Source: Lysinibacillus mangiferihumi (GTDB taxonomy: Bacteria; Bacillota; Bacilli; Bacillales_A; Planococcaceae). From it: 64,000 nucleotides of DNA. The position numbers were made by a program, and so were the translations under genes. Shown here piece by piece: positions 20,481 to 34,406 of this stretch; the stretch's first letter is position 1; each line of letters begins with the position of its first letter. The notes under the pieces are model-generated. The model had not been told where the DNA came from. It did not search any database and saw nothing but the letters and a program-made list of their open reading frames with translations. Location: assembly GCF_003049665.1 (NCBI RefSeq), contig NZ_PYWM01000010.1, positions 85,589 to 149,588 on the forward strand, in the 5' to 3' direction.

Positions 20481-21497
20481 ATGGCATTAAAGTTAGCAAT
20501 TAATGGATTTGGACGTATTGGTCGTTTAGTATTTCGTGAAGCAATGAAGCATGATGAATTTGAAGTAGTTGCAGTGAATGACTTAACAGATGCTGGTCAG
20601 CTTGCACACTTATTAAAATACGATTCTGTACATGGTATCTATGATGCTGATGTAAATGCAGATGAAGATTCTTTCGTAGTGAATGGAAAAACGGTTAAAG
20701 TATATGCTGAAAAAGATCCAGCGCAATTGCCTTGGGGCGAGCTAGGTGTAGATGTTGTCCTTGAATGTACAGGTCGATTCCGTTCAATGGAAGATGTAGG
20801 GAAGCATATTGAAGCAGGTGCTAAAAAAGCCATTTTATCAGCACCAGCTAAAGGAGATATGCCGACATTCGTAATGGGTGTGAACCATGAGGATTACAAT
20901 CCAAAAACAGACGATGTCATTTCAAATGCATCTTGTACAACAAACTGTCTTGCACCAGTAGCCAAAATTTTAGATGAAAAATTTGGCATTGAACGCGGTA
21001 TGATGACAACAATCCATTCTTATACAAACGACCAACGTATTCTTGACTTCCCGCACTCTGACCCGCGTCGTGCGCGTGCAGGGGCAGTGTCAATGATTCC
21101 AACAACGACGGGTGCAGCAGTAGCAGTTTCCAAAGTATTACCTCAATTAAAAGGTAAACTAGATGGATTTTCTATGCGTGTTCCAACACCGAATGTATCA
21201 TGTGTGGATTTAGTGGTAGAACTAAAAGCAGATGTTACAAAAGAGTCTATTAATGCCGCTTTAAAAGAAGCTTCAGAAAATGAGCTAAAAGGTATTTTAG
21301 GCTACAATGAACTACCATTAGTATCAATTGATTACAATGGTAACCATCATTCTTCAACAGTAGATGGCCTTTCTACAATGGTTTTAGAAAATAGTATGGT
21401 GAAAGTTCTTGCTTGGTACGATAACGAAATTGGTTACTCTACTCGTTTAATGGATCTTGCATTATACATTGCTCAACAAGGGTTAAATCATAAATAA
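20481..21497 (+). CDS. gapA: Glyceraldehyde-3-phosphate dehydrogenase
   Basis: Glycolytic NAD-dependent dehydrogenase, 338 residues from ATG 20481 (GGAGG 8 bases upstream). NAD-binding NGFGRIGR is at residues 8-15, the catalytic Cys is in SNASCTTNC near residue 155, and the phosphate-site RRARAGA is near residue 197. A longer in-frame start at 20403 falls inside cggR and is not conserved. Its position after cggR marks the glycolytic gapA and not gapB. Confidence 0.97.
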   Translation: MALKLAINGFGRIGRLVFREAMKHDEFEVVAVNDLTDAGQLAHLLKYDSVHGIYDADVNADEDSFVVNGKTVKVYAEKDPAQLPWGELGVDVVLECTGRFRSMEDVGKHIEAGAKKAILSAPAKGDMPTFVMGVNHEDYNPKTDDVISNASCTTNCLAPVAKILDEKFGIERGMMTTIHSYTNDQRILDFPHSDPRRARAGAVSMIPTTTGAAVAVSKVLPQLKGKLDGFSMRVPTPNVSCVDLVVELKADVTKESINAALKEASENELKGILGYNELPLVSIDYNGNHHSSTVDGLSTMVLENSMVKVLAWYDNEIGYSTRLMDLALYIAQQGLNHK

Positions 21498-21924
21498 GTG
21501 TCATAATTCGCAATTTGAAGTAAAAAGTGTGACATAATACGGCTTTTTACGCAAAAATAGTATAGCCTTTATAATATCGAAAAGATATAATATACAAGGG
21601 TAATAGGAGTAAGGGATGTACCCTTACTCCTTTTTTTAATAAATATATTTAGCGCATGGCTTGTTAAAGCGTATACAGATATAGGAGATGTTAGATTGGC
21701 TTGTGCAAGACATCAAACGGTACTTTTGCTACTATTAAAATTGGTAAAGGTATACTTTCACTTGCTTGGACATTTTGCCATTCGATAAGCAAAGGAATTT
21801 TACAAGCATACTCGAAAAATCTTGTTACCAATACTGTTATTCGCCAATCCAAAATGTGAACAGCCAAGATGGGTGAAGCACATTTTATTATGTCCGTACT
21901 ACGAACTTTGAAGGGGGTTTCTTC
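21498..21924. other. gapA-pgk intergenic region, 427 bp
   Basis: Holds a terminator at 21604-21637 (GGAGTAAGGG / CCCTTACTCC then T7), which would separate cggR-gapA from pgk-tpiA-gpmI-eno or reduce read-through. The remaining 290 bp has no gene I can support; a promoter for pgk must lie here but no clear consensus is visible. Confidence 0.55.
21604..21637 (+). terminator. gapA terminator
   Basis: 10-bp perfect stem GGAGTAAGGG / CCCTTACTCC, loop ATGTA, then TTTTTTT. Confidence 0.9.
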
Positions 21925-23109
21925 ATGTTAAATAAGAAAACAATGAAAGATATTGATGTAAAAGGTAAGCGCGTCTTCGTACGTGTTGATTTTAATGTAC
22001 CAATGGCAGATGGGGTTATCACAGACGACACGCGTATTCGTGCAGCCATTCCTACGATTGACTATTTAGTCGAACAAGGGGCAAAGGTGATTTTAGCGTC
22101 TCATTTAGGTCGTCCTAAAGGTGAAGTAAAAGAAGATATGCGTTTAACAGCAGTCGGTATTCGCCTAGCTGAAATCATTGGCAAGCCTGTCACGAAATTA
22201 GACGAGTCAATCGGTCAAGAAGTAGAAGCAACTGTCGCAAAAATGCAAAACGGCGATATCGTTCTCCTTGAAAATGTCCGCTTCCATGCTGGTGAAGAGA
22301 AAAATGATCCTGCATTAGCTGAACAATTTGCTAAAATTGCGGACGTTTATGTGAACGATGCATTCGGTGCTGCTCACCGTGCACATGCATCAACAGAAGG
22401 CATTGCTAAGCATGTTCCTGCTGTATCAGGTTTCCTTATGCAAAAGGAATTAGATGTGCTAGGTAAAGCATTATCAAACCCAGAGCGTCCTTTCACAGCC
22501 ATTATTGGTGGCGCAAAAGTGAAAGATAAAATCGGTGTGATTGAGAGCTTACTTGAAAAGGTCGATCATTTAATTATTGGTGGGGGACTATCATTTACCT
22601 TCATTAAAGCGCAAGGTCATGATATCGGTAAATCTTTATTAGAAGAAGATAAAATTGAACTAGCAAAATCTTTCATTGAAAAAGCACAGGCAAAAGGCGT
22701 GCAGTTACATATGCCAATTGATGCGGTAGTAGCAAATGAATTTTCGAAAGATGCGGAGACAAAAATTGTCGATGTTGATGCTATTCCTGCAGATTGGATG
22801 GGTCTTGATATTGGACCGAAAACAGCTGCGCATTATGCAGAGGTGATTGAAAAATCGAAGTTAATCATTTGGAATGGACCAATGGGCGTATTTGAAATGG
22901 AACCATTCGCAAATGGTACGAAAACTGTAGCAGAGGCAATGGCAACAACTGCTGGTTACACGGTAATCGGTGGCGGAGATTCTGCAGCAGCAGTAGAAAA
23001 ATTCGAAGTAGCTGATAAGATGGATCATATTTCGACAGGTGGCGGTGCTTCACTTGAATTAATGGAAGGCAAAGAGCTTCCTGGCATTGTGGCATTAAAC
23101 GACAAATAA
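21925..23109 (+). CDS. pgk: Phosphoglycerate kinase
   Basis: 394-residue two-domain kinase that makes ATP from 1,3-bisphosphoglycerate. RVDFNVPM near residue 20 and SHLGRPKG near 58 bind the substrate; the C-terminal [10 protein letters not shown] and TGGGASLE loops bind nucleotide. GAAGGGGG precedes the ATG. First gene of the pgk-tpiA-gpmI-eno run. Confidence 0.97.
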   Translation: MLNKKTMKDIDVKGKRVFVRVDFNVPMADGVITDDTRIRAAIPTIDYLVEQGAKVILASHLGRPKGEVKEDMRLTAVGIRLAEIIGKPVTKLDESIGQEVEATVAKMQNGDIVLLENVRFHAGEEKNDPALAEQFAKIADVYVNDAFGAAHRAHASTEGIAKHVPAVSGFLMQKELDVLGKALSNPERPFTAIIGGAKVKDKIGVIESLLEKVDHLIIGGGLSFTFIKAQGHDIGKSLLEEDKIELAKSFIEKAQAKGVQLHMPIDAVVANEFSKDAETKIVDVDAIPADWMGLDIGPKTAAHYAEVIEKSKLIIWNGPMGVFEMEPFANGTKTVAEAMATTAGYTVIGGGDSAAAVEKFEVADKMDHISTGGGASLELMEGKELPGIVALNDK

Positions 23110-23163
23110 TAGCGTTTATTAAGTAATCTTTTTAGCAAACATAATAGATAGGAGGCATAAACG

Positions 23164-23917
23164 ATGCGTAAACCAATTATTGCAGGTAACTGGAAGATGT
23201 ATAAAACATTTGAAGAGGCAATACAGTTTGTCGAAGCTGTGCAGGATAAACTACCTTCAAATGACAACGTAGATGCAGTTATTTGCGCACCGGCACTATT
23301 CCTACCAACGCTTGTGCAAATTGCTAGTGAATCTGAATTAGCAATTGGCGCACAAACAATGCATTACGAAAATGAAGGGGCGTTTACTGGCGAAATTAGC
23401 CCTGCGCAGCTTGCGAGCGTTGCTGTGGACTATGTCATCTTAGGTCACTCTGAACGACGTGAGTATTATAACGAAACGGATGAAGCTATTAACAAAAAGG
23501 TGGCTGCAGCACTTTCCCATAATATCGTCCCAATTATTTGCTGTGGTGAAACATTGCAAGAACGTGAGGCTGGTACGACAGAGCAAAAGGTAGCTGGTCA
23601 AATTACAGCAGCACTTGCCGGTTTTGCGGCACAGGATGTGGAGCATATGGTACTTGCCTATGAGCCTATCTGGGCAATCGGCACAGGTAAAACAGCAACG
23701 GCAGAAGATGCCAACCAAGTATGTGGTGCTATTCGCGCAGTTGTTGAAAAATTATACGATACCGCAACAGCACAGGCTGTTCGTATTCAATACGGCGGTA
23801 GCGTAAAGCCTGATAATATTGAAGAATTGTTATCAAAAGAGCATATCGATGGTGCGTTAGTCGGTGGTGCGAGCTTACAAGCCGAATCATATTTAAAATT
23901 ATTGGAGGCGGCAGCAA

Positions 23918-23925
<8 letters not shown>
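23164..23925 (+). CDS. tpiA: Triosephosphate isomerase
   Basis: 253-residue TIM barrel. Asn and Lys of AGNWKMY (residues 8-14), the electrophilic His of GHSERR near 95 and the catalytic Glu of [10 protein letters not shown] near 168 are all present. GGAGG lies 7 bases upstream. It overlaps gpmI by 8 bases. Confidence 0.97.
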
Positions 23926-26754
<2,829 letters not shown>

Positions 26755-26771
26755 GGTGAATCGCTAGAAAT

Positions 26772-26816
26772 AGCTTCGGACTATAGACAAACTCGTTTGT
26801 CTATAGTCTTTTTTTA
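26772..26816 (+). terminator. eno terminator
   Basis: GACTATAGACAAAC and GTTTGTCTATAGTC pair with a 3-base loop, followed by T7. Confidence 0.9.
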
Positions 26817-27535
26817 ACGGCTTAGATTTAATATTATCCTAAATCGTAAAAATTCACTTCGCTTTCCACGGGCACGTCGTAAGCCGCAACCCTCACTTGC
26901 GCGCGGCATGTTGCGTCTTACATTACGTGCGTTCTGAGCAGGAATCTACGTGAATTTTTACTTAGTGATAAAAAATCATAGGAACTGCCTGTGTCATATA
27001 TCTTTTTTGTAATAAACACCTTTGAATGGCATTTCTAAGCTAGTAAAATTCATAAGGAAAACTAGTTTTTCCACAGTGATCTATGTGGTGTGTATGTTGA
27101 TTTCCATTCCAAGCACGCCCTTTCCGCAGGCACGGCTCCAACTAATTTTTGTGGCGGTAAGCCACAAAAATGGATTTTCCGGCGTTCTGTTCTGAGTAGG
27201 AGTGTCGCGCCTTTTATTCCAATCACCTGGTGCTATCTACTAATACAATAAAATTGTTTGAGTGCCTGTCACTCTGCAAGAAATTTACTTTTTAAAGCGT
27301 GAGAATACTTCACTTTTCAAGGGTACTTGGTAAGCTACAACCCCACGCTGTCACGCCGATTGTAGCATCTTACGTACAGTGCGTTCACGAAGGAGTTCAC
27401 ATAGATTTTTTAGTGCTAGAAAATTCTGAATTGTTTGGGTGCCTGTCACCCTATATTCTGTGTTTGTCATGAGAACCTTTATTTGTTATAATATAGTGTA
27501 TGTTGTGATGTTTCAAAGTTCGGGAGGTGCAGTGT
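26817..27535. repeat. Intergenic region with three degenerate copies of a Bacillaceae-type repeat and two short repeats
   Basis: About 720 bp without a gene. Three imperfect copies of a ~110-bp element start with CTTTCCACGGGCACG-like sequence and end near GGAGT/GGAATC with an inverted flank (about 26848-26962, 27098-27215, 27290-27402). The middle copy has an inner palindrome CCACAAAAATG/ TTTTTGTGG. Two copies of the short repeat AATTGTTTGAGTGCCTGTCAC-type lie at 27252-27274 and 27428-27450. No coding frame is credible. Confidence 0.6.
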
Positions 27536-27763
27536 ATGCATACAGCAGTATTAGTAGCTTTAATTATCGTATCATTAGCATTGATTGTTGTAGTCTTATT
27601 ACAATCTAGTAAAAGTGCAGGCTTGTCAGGTGCCATCTCGGGTGGAGCTGAACAACTATTCGGCAAGCAAAAAGCACGTGGTATGGATTTAATTCTTCAC
27701 CGTACAACAATTGTATTATCCATTTTATTCTTTATTTTAGCAGTTGCGATTGCAAAACTATAA
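27536..27763 (+). CDS. secG: Preprotein translocase subunit SecG
   Basis: 75-residue membrane protein with two transmembrane helices ([18 protein letters not shown] near 6-23 and [16 protein letters not shown] at the C-terminus) and the cytosolic loop [19 protein letters not shown] conserved in SecG. It joins SecYE and aids protein export. ATG 27536 is 8 bases after GGGAGG; the GTG at 27527 is too near. Followed by esterase and RNase R as in Bacillus. Confidence 0.93.
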   Translation: MHTAVLVALIIVSLALIVVVLLQSSKSAGLSGAISGGAEQLFGKQKARGMDLILHRTTIVLSILFFILAVAIAKL

Positions 27764-27776
27764 TAGTTGAAGATAT

Positions 27777-27813
27777 GCCGCCTAACCTCAAATGGTTGGG
27801 CGTTTTCTTTTAT
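27777..27813 (+). terminator. secG terminator
   Basis: CCGCCTAACC / GGTTGGGCG stem around a TCAAAT loop, then TTTTCTTTT. Confidence 0.75.
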
Positions 27814-27967
27814 CTTTTAGTTCAAAGCGTAATGTTGAGATTATGTACATAGATAAACGAAGATAAATAGGTATGAATTATACTAAATATGCACTAAAAT
27901 AAGCCAATGTATCATGGATATGGCTATAATAGAGTGTATATGTTTTACAGTGAAGGAGAACTTGCGA

Positions 27968-28714
27968 ATGAATAAATCATTATCACAGCCATTTTTCTTT
28001 CAAGCAGGCCCTCGTGCCGTGTTATTATTACACGGCTTTACAGGTAGCTCGGCAGATGTGCGTATGCTTGGTAGATTTTTAGAGAAAAAAGGGTATACTA
28101 CATTAGCGCCACATTATAAAGGCCACGGTGTGCAACCAGAAGAACTCATTACAACAGGTCCAGCTGATTGGTGGCAAGATGTCAAAGCGGCCTACCAACA
28201 ATTACAAGATGCTGGCTATCAAGAAATTGCGGTGGCAGGCTTATCACTTGGCGGTGTGATGGCTTTAAATGTAGCGCTCAACAATCCTGTACAAGGTATT
28301 GTGACAATGTGTGCACCAATGACCATGCGAACAACAGACGTAATGTTCGAAGGCGTCTTAAAATATGCAAAAGACTATAAAAAATTTGAAGGTAAAACTG
28401 AAGCGGAAATTGATGCAGAAGTAGCGTTAATTGCTGACAAAGGGATGCCGTCATTACAAGAACTTCGTGAGTTTATTGCGCAGACTCGAAAAGAAATTGA
28501 TATGATTTATGCCCCTATATTTGTCGTACAAGCGACAAATGATGAGGTTATAGAGACAGAATCTGCCAACATTATATATAATCAAACTGAGTCACTAGAA
28601 AAGTATATCAAGTGGTATGAAAACTCAAAACATGTCATTACATTAGATCAAGAAAAAGATCAACTACATGAAGATATTTATCGTTTTTTAGAAGGGCTAA
28701 ATTGGGCACACTAA
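27968..28714 (+). CDS. Carboxylesterase (Est30/YvaK-like)
   Basis: 248-residue alpha/beta hydrolase. The oxyanion-side HGFTG near residue 24, the nucleophile Ser in GLSLGG near 94, an Asp in QATNDEVI and His in SKHVITLD complete the triad. Length and motifs match the Geobacillus Est30-type carboxylesterases that sit next to rnr. ATG 27968 follows AAGGAGA; the longer frame from 27914 has no ribosome site. Confidence 0.88.
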   Translation: MNKSLSQPFFFQAGPRAVLLLHGFTGSSADVRMLGRFLEKKGYTTLAPHYKGHGVQPEELITTGPADWWQDVKAAYQQLQDAGYQEIAVAGLSLGGVMALNVALNNPVQGIVTMCAPMTMRTTDVMFEGVLKYAKDYKKFEGKTEAEIDAEVALIADKGMPSLQELREFIAQTRKEIDMIYAPIFVVQATNDEVIETESANIIYNQTESLEKYIKWYENSKHVITLDQEKDQLHEDIYRFLEGLNWAH

Positions 28715-28751
28715 AAATGAATAAGGATTTTTATATGAGGGAGGGAATAGT

Positions 28752-31199
28752 ATGACAGACAAAAAAGATTCACTACAAAGTCGTTTACTCGATTTTTTCG
28801 GTGAAGAAGAATATAAACCGTTAACCGTTGGAGAAATCGAAGACGAATTCGGGTTTGAAGATGCAGAAGAATTTAAGGAGCTTGTCAAAACGCTCGTGCG
28901 AATGGAAGGGCAGGGCTTAGTTGTTCGCTCACGCTCCAATCGCTACGGCTTACCGGAGCGCATGAATTTACTCCGAGGTAAATTTATCGGTCATGCAAAA
29001 GGATTTGGCTTTGTGACACCGGATATTGAAGGGATGGATGATGTTTTCATTCCACCGCACGAAGTAAATGGTGCCATCAATGGCGACACGGTCCTCATTC
29101 GCGTATTAAAGGAATCCTTTGGCGATCGCCGTGAAGGCACCGTGACAAAGGTTGTGGAACGCGGACAAACAACATTTGTAGGCACATTCCAAGCAAATAG
29201 AGGCTTTGGCTTCGTCGTATTGGACGATAAAAAACTACCAATGGACATCTTTATCGCAAAAGGCGATACATTAGGTGCGGTTGATGGTCACAAAGTTGTC
29301 GTAGAAATTGCCACATGGCCAGAAGATTTAAAATCAGCAACAGGCTATATTACAAAAATTTTAGGGCATAAAAATGACCCAGGTGTCGATATTTTATCGA
29401 TTCTGTATAAACATGACATTCCACCAGAGTTTCCAGAAGAAGTCATCGCTGCTGCACAACGTGTGCCAGATGAAATTTCACCAGCCGATTTAGAAGGTCG
29501 TCGTGATTTACGCCATGAAACCATCGTTACTATCGATGGTGCAGATGCAAAAGATTTAGATGATGCGGTAACAGTGACAAAAAATGTAGATGGTTCTTAC
29601 AAGCTTGGCGTACATATTGCAGATGTCAGCTACTATGTAACACAAGGCTCTGTAATTGATATTGAAGCATATGACCGAGCGACAAGTGTCTATTTAACAG
29701 ACCGCGTTATCCCAATGATTCCGCATCGACTGTCAAACGGTATTTGTTCATTAAATCCGCAAGTAGACCGACTAACGCTATCATGTGAAATGATTATTGA
29801 TGGCAATGGGAATGTGATTGCGCATGAAATTTTCCAAAGTGTCATTAAAACGACAGAGCGTATGACGTACAAAGATGTTTATAAAATTCTAGAAGAACAA
29901 GATGAAGCCCTTATTGCTCGCTATGAGCCACTTGTACCGATGTTTAAAAATATGGCAGAGCTATCGAAAATTTTACGCCGCAAACGTGAGCTACGTGGTG
30001 CTATTGACTTTGACTTTAAAGAGTCGAAAGTAATCGTCGATGAAGATGGCTGGCCAGTCGATATTGAACTACGTGAACGAACAGTTGCAGAAAAGTTAAT
30101 TGAAGATTTCATGCTTGCAGCGAACGAAACAGTGGCAGAGCATTTCCATTGGATGAATGTACCGTTCCTATACCGTATTCACGAAGATCCGAAGCCAGAA
30201 AAACTACAACGCTTCTTTGAATTCGTCACAAACTTCGGTATTTTAATTAAAGGTACAGGCAATACGGTGCATCCAAAAGCATTGCAAGATGTGTTAACAG
30301 CCATTGAAGGCATGCCAGAGGAGCCAGTTATTTCCACGATGTTACTACGCTCTATGCAACAAGCGAAGTACTATCCAGAAAGCATTGGTCACTTCGGTTT
30401 ATCGACAGATTTCTATACCCATTTCACATCACCAATTCGTCGTTATCCTGACTTAGTTGTCCACCGTTTAATTCGCACGTACTTAATTAATAAAGACACG
30501 TCGAAAGAAACGATTGCACAGTGGTCAATGGCAATGGATGAAATTGCTGACCATACATCAGAACGCGAACGTCGTGCAGTTGATGCAGAACGCGATACAG
30601 ACTCACTGAAAAAAGCACAATATATGTCTGATAAAATCGGGGAAGAATTCGAAGGTATTGTGTCTTCTGTTACGAACTTCGGTATCTTTATCGAGCTACC
30701 AAACACGATTGAAGGACTTGTGCATATTAGCAATATGACCGACGATTACTATCGCTTCGATGATCGCCAAATGATGATGATTGGTGAACGTACAAACCGC
30801 CAATTCCGCATCGGTGATGAAGTCAAAGTACGAGTTGCAAACGTCATTATCGAGGAGTCATCAATTGACTTTGAAATCGTAGGAATGGTAACTTCTTATG
30901 GAAGAACAAGAAAAGCCACACCTACTGTTATTCATGCACGCAAAAACTATAGTGACAACAAAGACGGACGCAGCAGCCGAAGCAATCGTTCAGGCGGTGG
31001 CAGAGGTCGCCGTGACGAGGAAAAACAAAGCCGTGGCGACTCATCAAAACGCAGAGAACGCGGTGACAGCGATCGCGATCCACGTGGCCGACGCAAAGAT
31101 AGCTCAAGCCCTGGCCCGAAAAAAGGCGTAAAACAAAAACAAAAGTTTTACGAAGGCATCGCCAAAAAAGGCAAAAAGAAAAAAACAAAACGTAAATAA
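28752..31199 (+). CDS. rnr: Ribonuclease R
   Basis: 815-residue 3'-5' exoribonuclease that degrades structured RNA and acts with tmRNA-SmpB in clearing non-stop messages. Order of domains: N-terminal winged helix (about 1-65), two cold-shock domains (about 70-220), the RNB catalytic core with [12 protein letters not shown] near residue 260 carrying the metal aspartates, an S1 domain ([20 protein letters not shown], near 632) and a long Arg/Lys/Ser-rich tail (about 715-815) that binds RNA. GAGGGAGGG precedes the ATG. It stands directly before smpB. Confidence 0.96.
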   Translation: MTDKKDSLQSRLLDFFGEEEYKPLTVGEIEDEFGFEDAEEFKELVKTLVRMEGQGLVVRSRSNRYGLPERMNLLRGKFIGHAKGFGFVTPDIEGMDDVFIPPHEVNGAINGDTVLIRVLKESFGDRREGTVTKVVERGQTTFVGTFQANRGFGFVVLDDKKLPMDIFIAKGDTLGAVDGHKVVVEIATWPEDLKSATGYITKILGHKNDPGVDILSILYKHDIPPEFPEEVIAAAQRVPDEISPADLEGRRDLRHETIVTIDGADAKDLDDAVTVTKNVDGSYKLGVHIADVSYYVTQGSVIDIEAYDRATSVYLTDRVIPMIPHRLSNGICSLNPQVDRLTLSCEMIIDGNGNVIAHEIFQSVIKTTERMTYKDVYKILEEQDEALIARYEPLVPMFKNMAELSKILRRKRELRGAIDFDFKESKVIVDEDGWPVDIELRERTVAEKLIEDFMLAANETVAEHFHWMNVPFLYRIHEDPKPEKLQRFFEFVTNFGILIKGTGNTVHPKALQDVLTAIEGMPEEPVISTMLLRSMQQAKYYPESIGHFGLSTDFYTHFTSPIRRYPDLVVHRLIRTYLINKDTSKETIAQWSMAMDEIADHTSERERRAVDAERDTDSLKKAQYMSDKIGEEFEGIVSSVTNFGIFIELPNTIEGLVHISNMTDDYYRFDDRQMMMIGERTNRQFRIGDEVKVRVANVIIEESSIDFEIVGMVTSYGRTRKATPTVIHARKNYSDNKDGRSSRSNRSGGGRGRRDEEKQSRGDSSKRRERGDSDRDPRGRRKDSSSPGPKKGVKQKQKFYEGIAKKGKKKKTKRK

Positions 31200-31260
31200 T
31201 GAAAAAATCCAGCGTGAGCAGGCTAAGCCCTGCTCAACCTTTGAATAGAGGGTGAACTAA

Positions 31261-31728
31261 ATGGCAAAAGGTACTGGGAAAGTATTAGCACAAAACAAAA
31301 AAGCAGGACATGACTACTTTATTGAAGACACAATTGAAGCGGGCATGGTACTAACAGGCACAGAAATTAAAGCTATTCGTGCAGGCAAAGTCCAATTGCG
31401 CGACTCATACGTTCGAATTACAAACGGCGAAGCATGGATTAGCAACATGCACGTTAGCCCATTCGACCAAGGGAACCGTTTCAACCATGACCCATTACGC
31501 GCCCGTAAATTGCTCCTCCATAAAAAGCAAATCGGCGAACTAGTCGGCGCAGTCAAACGGGACGGCTACACCATCATCCCTTTAAAAATGTACATTAAAG
31601 ACGGCTACGCCAAACTACTAATCGGCGTCGGCAAAGGGAAAAAAGACTACGACAAACGCGACGACATGCGCAAAAAAGAAGCAAAACGCGAAATGGAACG
31701 CACCTTCAAAGCAAAAAATCAATACTAA
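31261..31728 (+). CDS. smpB: SsrA-binding protein SmpB
   Basis: 155-residue OB-fold RNA-binding protein that brings tmRNA to stalled ribosomes. Conserved [17 protein letters not shown] and [13 protein letters not shown] segments are present, and the C-terminal tail ([17 protein letters not shown]) is the part that mimics the codon-anticodon duplex. GAGGGTGA precedes the ATG. It clusters with rnr and ssrA, the whole trans-translation set. Confidence 0.97.
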   Translation: MAKGTGKVLAQNKKAGHDYFIEDTIEAGMVLTGTEIKAIRAGKVQLRDSYVRITNGEAWISNMHVSPFDQGNRFNHDPLRARKLLLHKKQIGELVGAVKRDGYTIIPLKMYIKDGYAKLLIGVGKGKKDYDKRDDMRKKEAKREMERTFKAKNQY

Positions 31729-31739
31729 TAGATTACGAG

Positions 31740-31776
31740 GAAGGCTCACCACTTGTTGTGGTGAGCTTTTTTTATT
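31740..31776 (+). terminator. smpB terminator
   Basis: AAGGCTCACCAC / GTGGTGAGCTTTTTTT, a 10-bp perfect stem with T-run. Confidence 0.9.
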
Positions 31777-31805
31777 GATGTTCGTGGGTATCTGAGAGGG
31801 TGAGG

Positions 31806-32094
31806 AGGTTTACCCGCGAAGTGGGGTGATTTACCCGCGGAATAAAGGGGAATACCCGCGAAGTGAGGAGGTTTACCCGCGGATTTGTGGATAATACCCG
31901 CGAAGTGAGGTGATTTACCCGCGGAATAAAGGGGAATACCCGCGAAGAGAGGTGGTTTACCCCCAGAACGAGGGAAATATCCGCGAAGAGAGGAGGTTTA
32001 CCCGCGGAATAGTGGAAAATACCCGCGAAGTGAGGAGGTTTATCCGCGGAATAGTGGAGAATACCCGCGAAGTAAGATGATTTACCCGCGGAAC
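31806..32094. repeat. Tandem 21-bp repeat array, about 14 units
   Basis: TACCCGCG recurs at 31811, 31832, 31853, 31874, 31895, 31916, 31937 and onward with an almost exact 21-base period to 32094. Units alternate between TACCCGCGAAGTGAGG and TACCCGCGGAATA forms. The period is a multiple of three, which is why a 111-residue open frame appears on the minus strand; that frame has no ribosome site and only repeats itself, so I treat the array as non-coding. Confidence 0.85.
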
Positions 32095-32136
32095 AAAATA
32101 ATATCACCTAAAGAACAAAAAAATTTTCCATTTACT

Positions 32137-32162
32137 TGAGATTTTTTAAAAGTTTTTACGTT
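32137..32162 (+). promoter_or_regulatory. Possible ECF-type promoter
   Basis: TGAGAT (32137-32142), 16 bases, then CGTT (32159-32162) resembles the TGAAAC-N16-CGT layout of ECF sigma promoters, which often drive their own sigma/anti-sigma operon. The -35 match is partial. Confidence 0.35.
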
Positions 32163-32185
32163 GTTAAAGTAAGGAGGTGGGTCCC

Positions 32186-32725
32186 ATGGATATGCAGCTG
32201 GTACAAAAAATTATCGCTGGTGACCAACAAGCATTCCGCATCATTGTTGACACATATAAGCAACCACTCGTCAGCTATTTAACTTATCAAACGAATGACG
32301 AGGAATTGGCGAAAGATATTGCGCAAGAATCATTTATCAAATGCTACGAAAACTTACTTCATTTTAAAGGTGGTTCTTTTAAGGCATGGCTTTTTCGTAT
32401 CGCGATTAATCAACTGATTGATTTTAAAAGAAAGCATAAGGAAGATGCAACACCACTTGAGGAAACACCCTCATTAGAAACACCAGAAATATTAATAATC
32501 AAAAAAGAACAGAACGCGTTACTTCAGCAATGGCTTGCAACATTGGAACACAAAACGCACCAAGTTTTCGTCCTAAAGTATGCCAGTAATTGCTCTTATG
32601 AAGAAATCGCTGAGACACTTAATATTCCAATATCGGAAGTACGAAACCGACTGCATAGAACAAAGAAACGGCTAAGAAACGCTATGTCGAAGGGAGAGAT
32701 TAATAATGAACTGCTTATCAACTGA
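32186..32725 (+). CDS. ECF RNA polymerase sigma factor
   Basis: 179-residue sigma-70 family factor with only regions 2 (DIAQESFIKCYENL, about 50-65) and 4 (YEEIAETLNIPISEVRNRLHRTKKRL, about 135-160), the ECF layout. AAGGAGG lies 8 bases before ATG 32186; the GTG at 32177 overlaps the ribosome site. It overlaps the anti-sigma gene by 20 bp, so the pair is co-translated. The signal it answers to cannot be read here. Confidence 0.9.
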   Translation: MDMQLVQKIIAGDQQAFRIIVDTYKQPLVSYLTYQTNDEELAKDIAQESFIKCYENLLHFKGGSFKAWLFRIAINQLIDFKRKHKEDATPLEETPSLETPEILIIKKEQNALLQQWLATLEHKTHQVFVLKYASNCSYEEIAETLNIPISEVRNRLHRTKKRLRNAMSKGEINNELLIN

Positions 32726-34070
32726 AGAAATGCACGATTTTATCGATGGACGAATAGAAGATAACAAAATGATGCAAATGGACAAGCATATTCAATCATG
32801 TGCAACCTGCTCTGCATTATTGGATGAACAACTTGAAACAGAACAGCTAATAAGCTCCCTGTTTCCTCCAGTACATGTTGACGATTCATTTACAAATCAA
32901 GTGATGAATCAATTACCAAAGAAAAAGACTTCCCTTACAAAAAAGCGAGACTGGCGAGCAACTTTTACAGCAGTCGCATTCGTCACAGCCGCATTATTAT
33001 TTCTAGTATTCTCAACTATGCAACAGGAGCCAGCAACTAGTTCTACCCCCATTACGATAAAAGTAAAAGACGTTAAGCTCACAGATGCTTACATTACAGT
33101 GACTCTAGCTACATCTGGCTATAAAGGTGATGAAAATTTCTTCAATGAAGCAACCGTGGGAGATGTAGCACTCGTACTACCAAACGGGAAAAGTGAAATA
33201 GCTAGTTATTCTGCAGAGCAATCAATGAATGAGATTAAATTTGAGTTCCCCTTATTTAATGTGACACATGATGAATTTAAACTTCTTTTTAACTATCAAC
33301 ACATTTATGACGTAGATGGTCAGTGGACGCTGGAAGTACCGATTGATCGCAAGGAATTGTTAGCCCAAACAGAGACTGTCACGCTACGTTCTGCCTTTGA
33401 AAAAGACGGCATTGATGTCAACTTTATTCGTGCACAACATGGACCACAGAACTCTCTCTTCAAATTTGAAACAACATTTACGGAGGACATGGCAACATTC
33501 GTAGAGCAACAAGTAGAAAAGTTTACAGTTGATTTACCGCTAGCAGAAAAAGAAGCTTATGCAGGCTATAATGCACAAATACTATATGACGTTATTGACG
33601 CTGATGGACAAAAATTAAAACGCTCGATGCCTGAAGATAACGTCAATATTCAAAATGATCGCTACGCTCATACTGAAACAATTAGTGCCTATCCAAGTGT
33701 AAAAGAAGGCGGCTATATAGCTGTTACTGGTGCCAAGTTTGAGTTGCCGACGAATGTCCGACATCCGCTAACTTTAGACCAATTACCGTACTCCTTTACT
33801 TATAAAGATACAGTATATGAAGTAAAGCTCTTACCCAACCAACGTCTTGAAATTTCCTCAGACGCAAAGGCAACGACGATTAACGACTGGCATATTACAG
33901 TGAATAATAAACCAGCATGGGATACAGCCCGTGTCCGAAAAGATAAAGAAAAACAGTATACAACAATCACATTCGATGAGGGGATTCAATTAGATTCGTT
34001 TATCCTTTACGGTCAAACAGAATTAAAATATGTTTACTTTGATGAACCAATTCGTGTGGATATACGATAA
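32706..34070 (+). CDS. Membrane anti-sigma factor
   Basis: 454 residues. The N-terminal cytoplasmic zinc-finger anti-sigma domain has His28, Cys32 and Cys35 in HIQSCATC. One membrane segment follows (TFTAVAFVTAALLFLVFS, near residue 95). The outer part of about 340 residues is beta-rich and resembles the DUF4179/DUF5643 sensor regions of such proteins. It should hold the preceding ECF factor at the membrane until an envelope signal leads to its release. Confidence 0.8.
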   Translation: MNCLSTEEMHDFIDGRIEDNKMMQMDKHIQSCATCSALLDEQLETEQLISSLFPPVHVDDSFTNQVMNQLPKKKTSLTKKRDWRATFTAVAFVTAALLFLVFSTMQQEPATSSTPITIKVKDVKLTDAYITVTLATSGYKGDENFFNEATVGDVALVLPNGKSEIASYSAEQSMNEIKFEFPLFNVTHDEFKLLFNYQHIYDVDGQWTLEVPIDRKELLAQTETVTLRSAFEKDGIDVNFIRAQHGPQNSLFKFETTFTEDMATFVEQQVEKFTVDLPLAEKEAYAGYNAQILYDVIDADGQKLKRSMPEDNVNIQNDRYAHTETISAYPSVKEGGYIAVTGAKFELPTNVRHPLTLDQLPYSFTYKDTVYEVKLLPNQRLEISSDAKATTINDWHITVNNKPAWDTARVRKDKEKQYTTITFDEGIQLDSFILYGQTELKYVYFDEPIRVDIR

Positions 34071-34406
34071 CTATAAAAGTTGCTGGGGCATAACTTAATA
34101 ATAAGCGTGTACTCGTTGATAGTAGCGCAACTGGCGACTTTTAGCATGGATAACTGTGCTAAGAGTCGCCAGCATCTTTGCTTTTGTAATGATGTCCCTT
34201 TAAGTAAGCGTTGTACTACTAGTGACATACAATGCATGCCTATAAATCTGTAAATAAGGCACTATACTTGAAGTAAAGCTTGGTTTGTTTTATAATATGA
34301 ATTGTTAATGCCAGATGTATTGAAGCGTAGTACTACTCTTCAACCGTACTAGAAGCAATTCTAGCTCTTTGTTTGATCGACGCCACGAGCCTCGCATCAT
34401 ATTCAA
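34071..34406. other. Intergenic region upstream of ssrA, 336 bp
   Basis: Holds the terminator of the sigma/anti-sigma operon (34128-34175, CTGGCGACTTTTAGCA / TGCTAAGAGTCGCCAG) and the ssrA promoter TTGAAG (34268-34273), 17 bases, TATAAT (34291-34296). The promoter lies about 105 bp before mature tmRNA, so a 5' leader must be processed off. Confidence 0.65.

Noticed and set aside
31772..32107. 111-codon minus-strand open frame with repeated FAGIFHYSAGKPP-like units
   Set aside because: It is only the translation of the 21-bp tandem repeat, whose period keeps the frame open. No ribosome site, no non-repetitive part.
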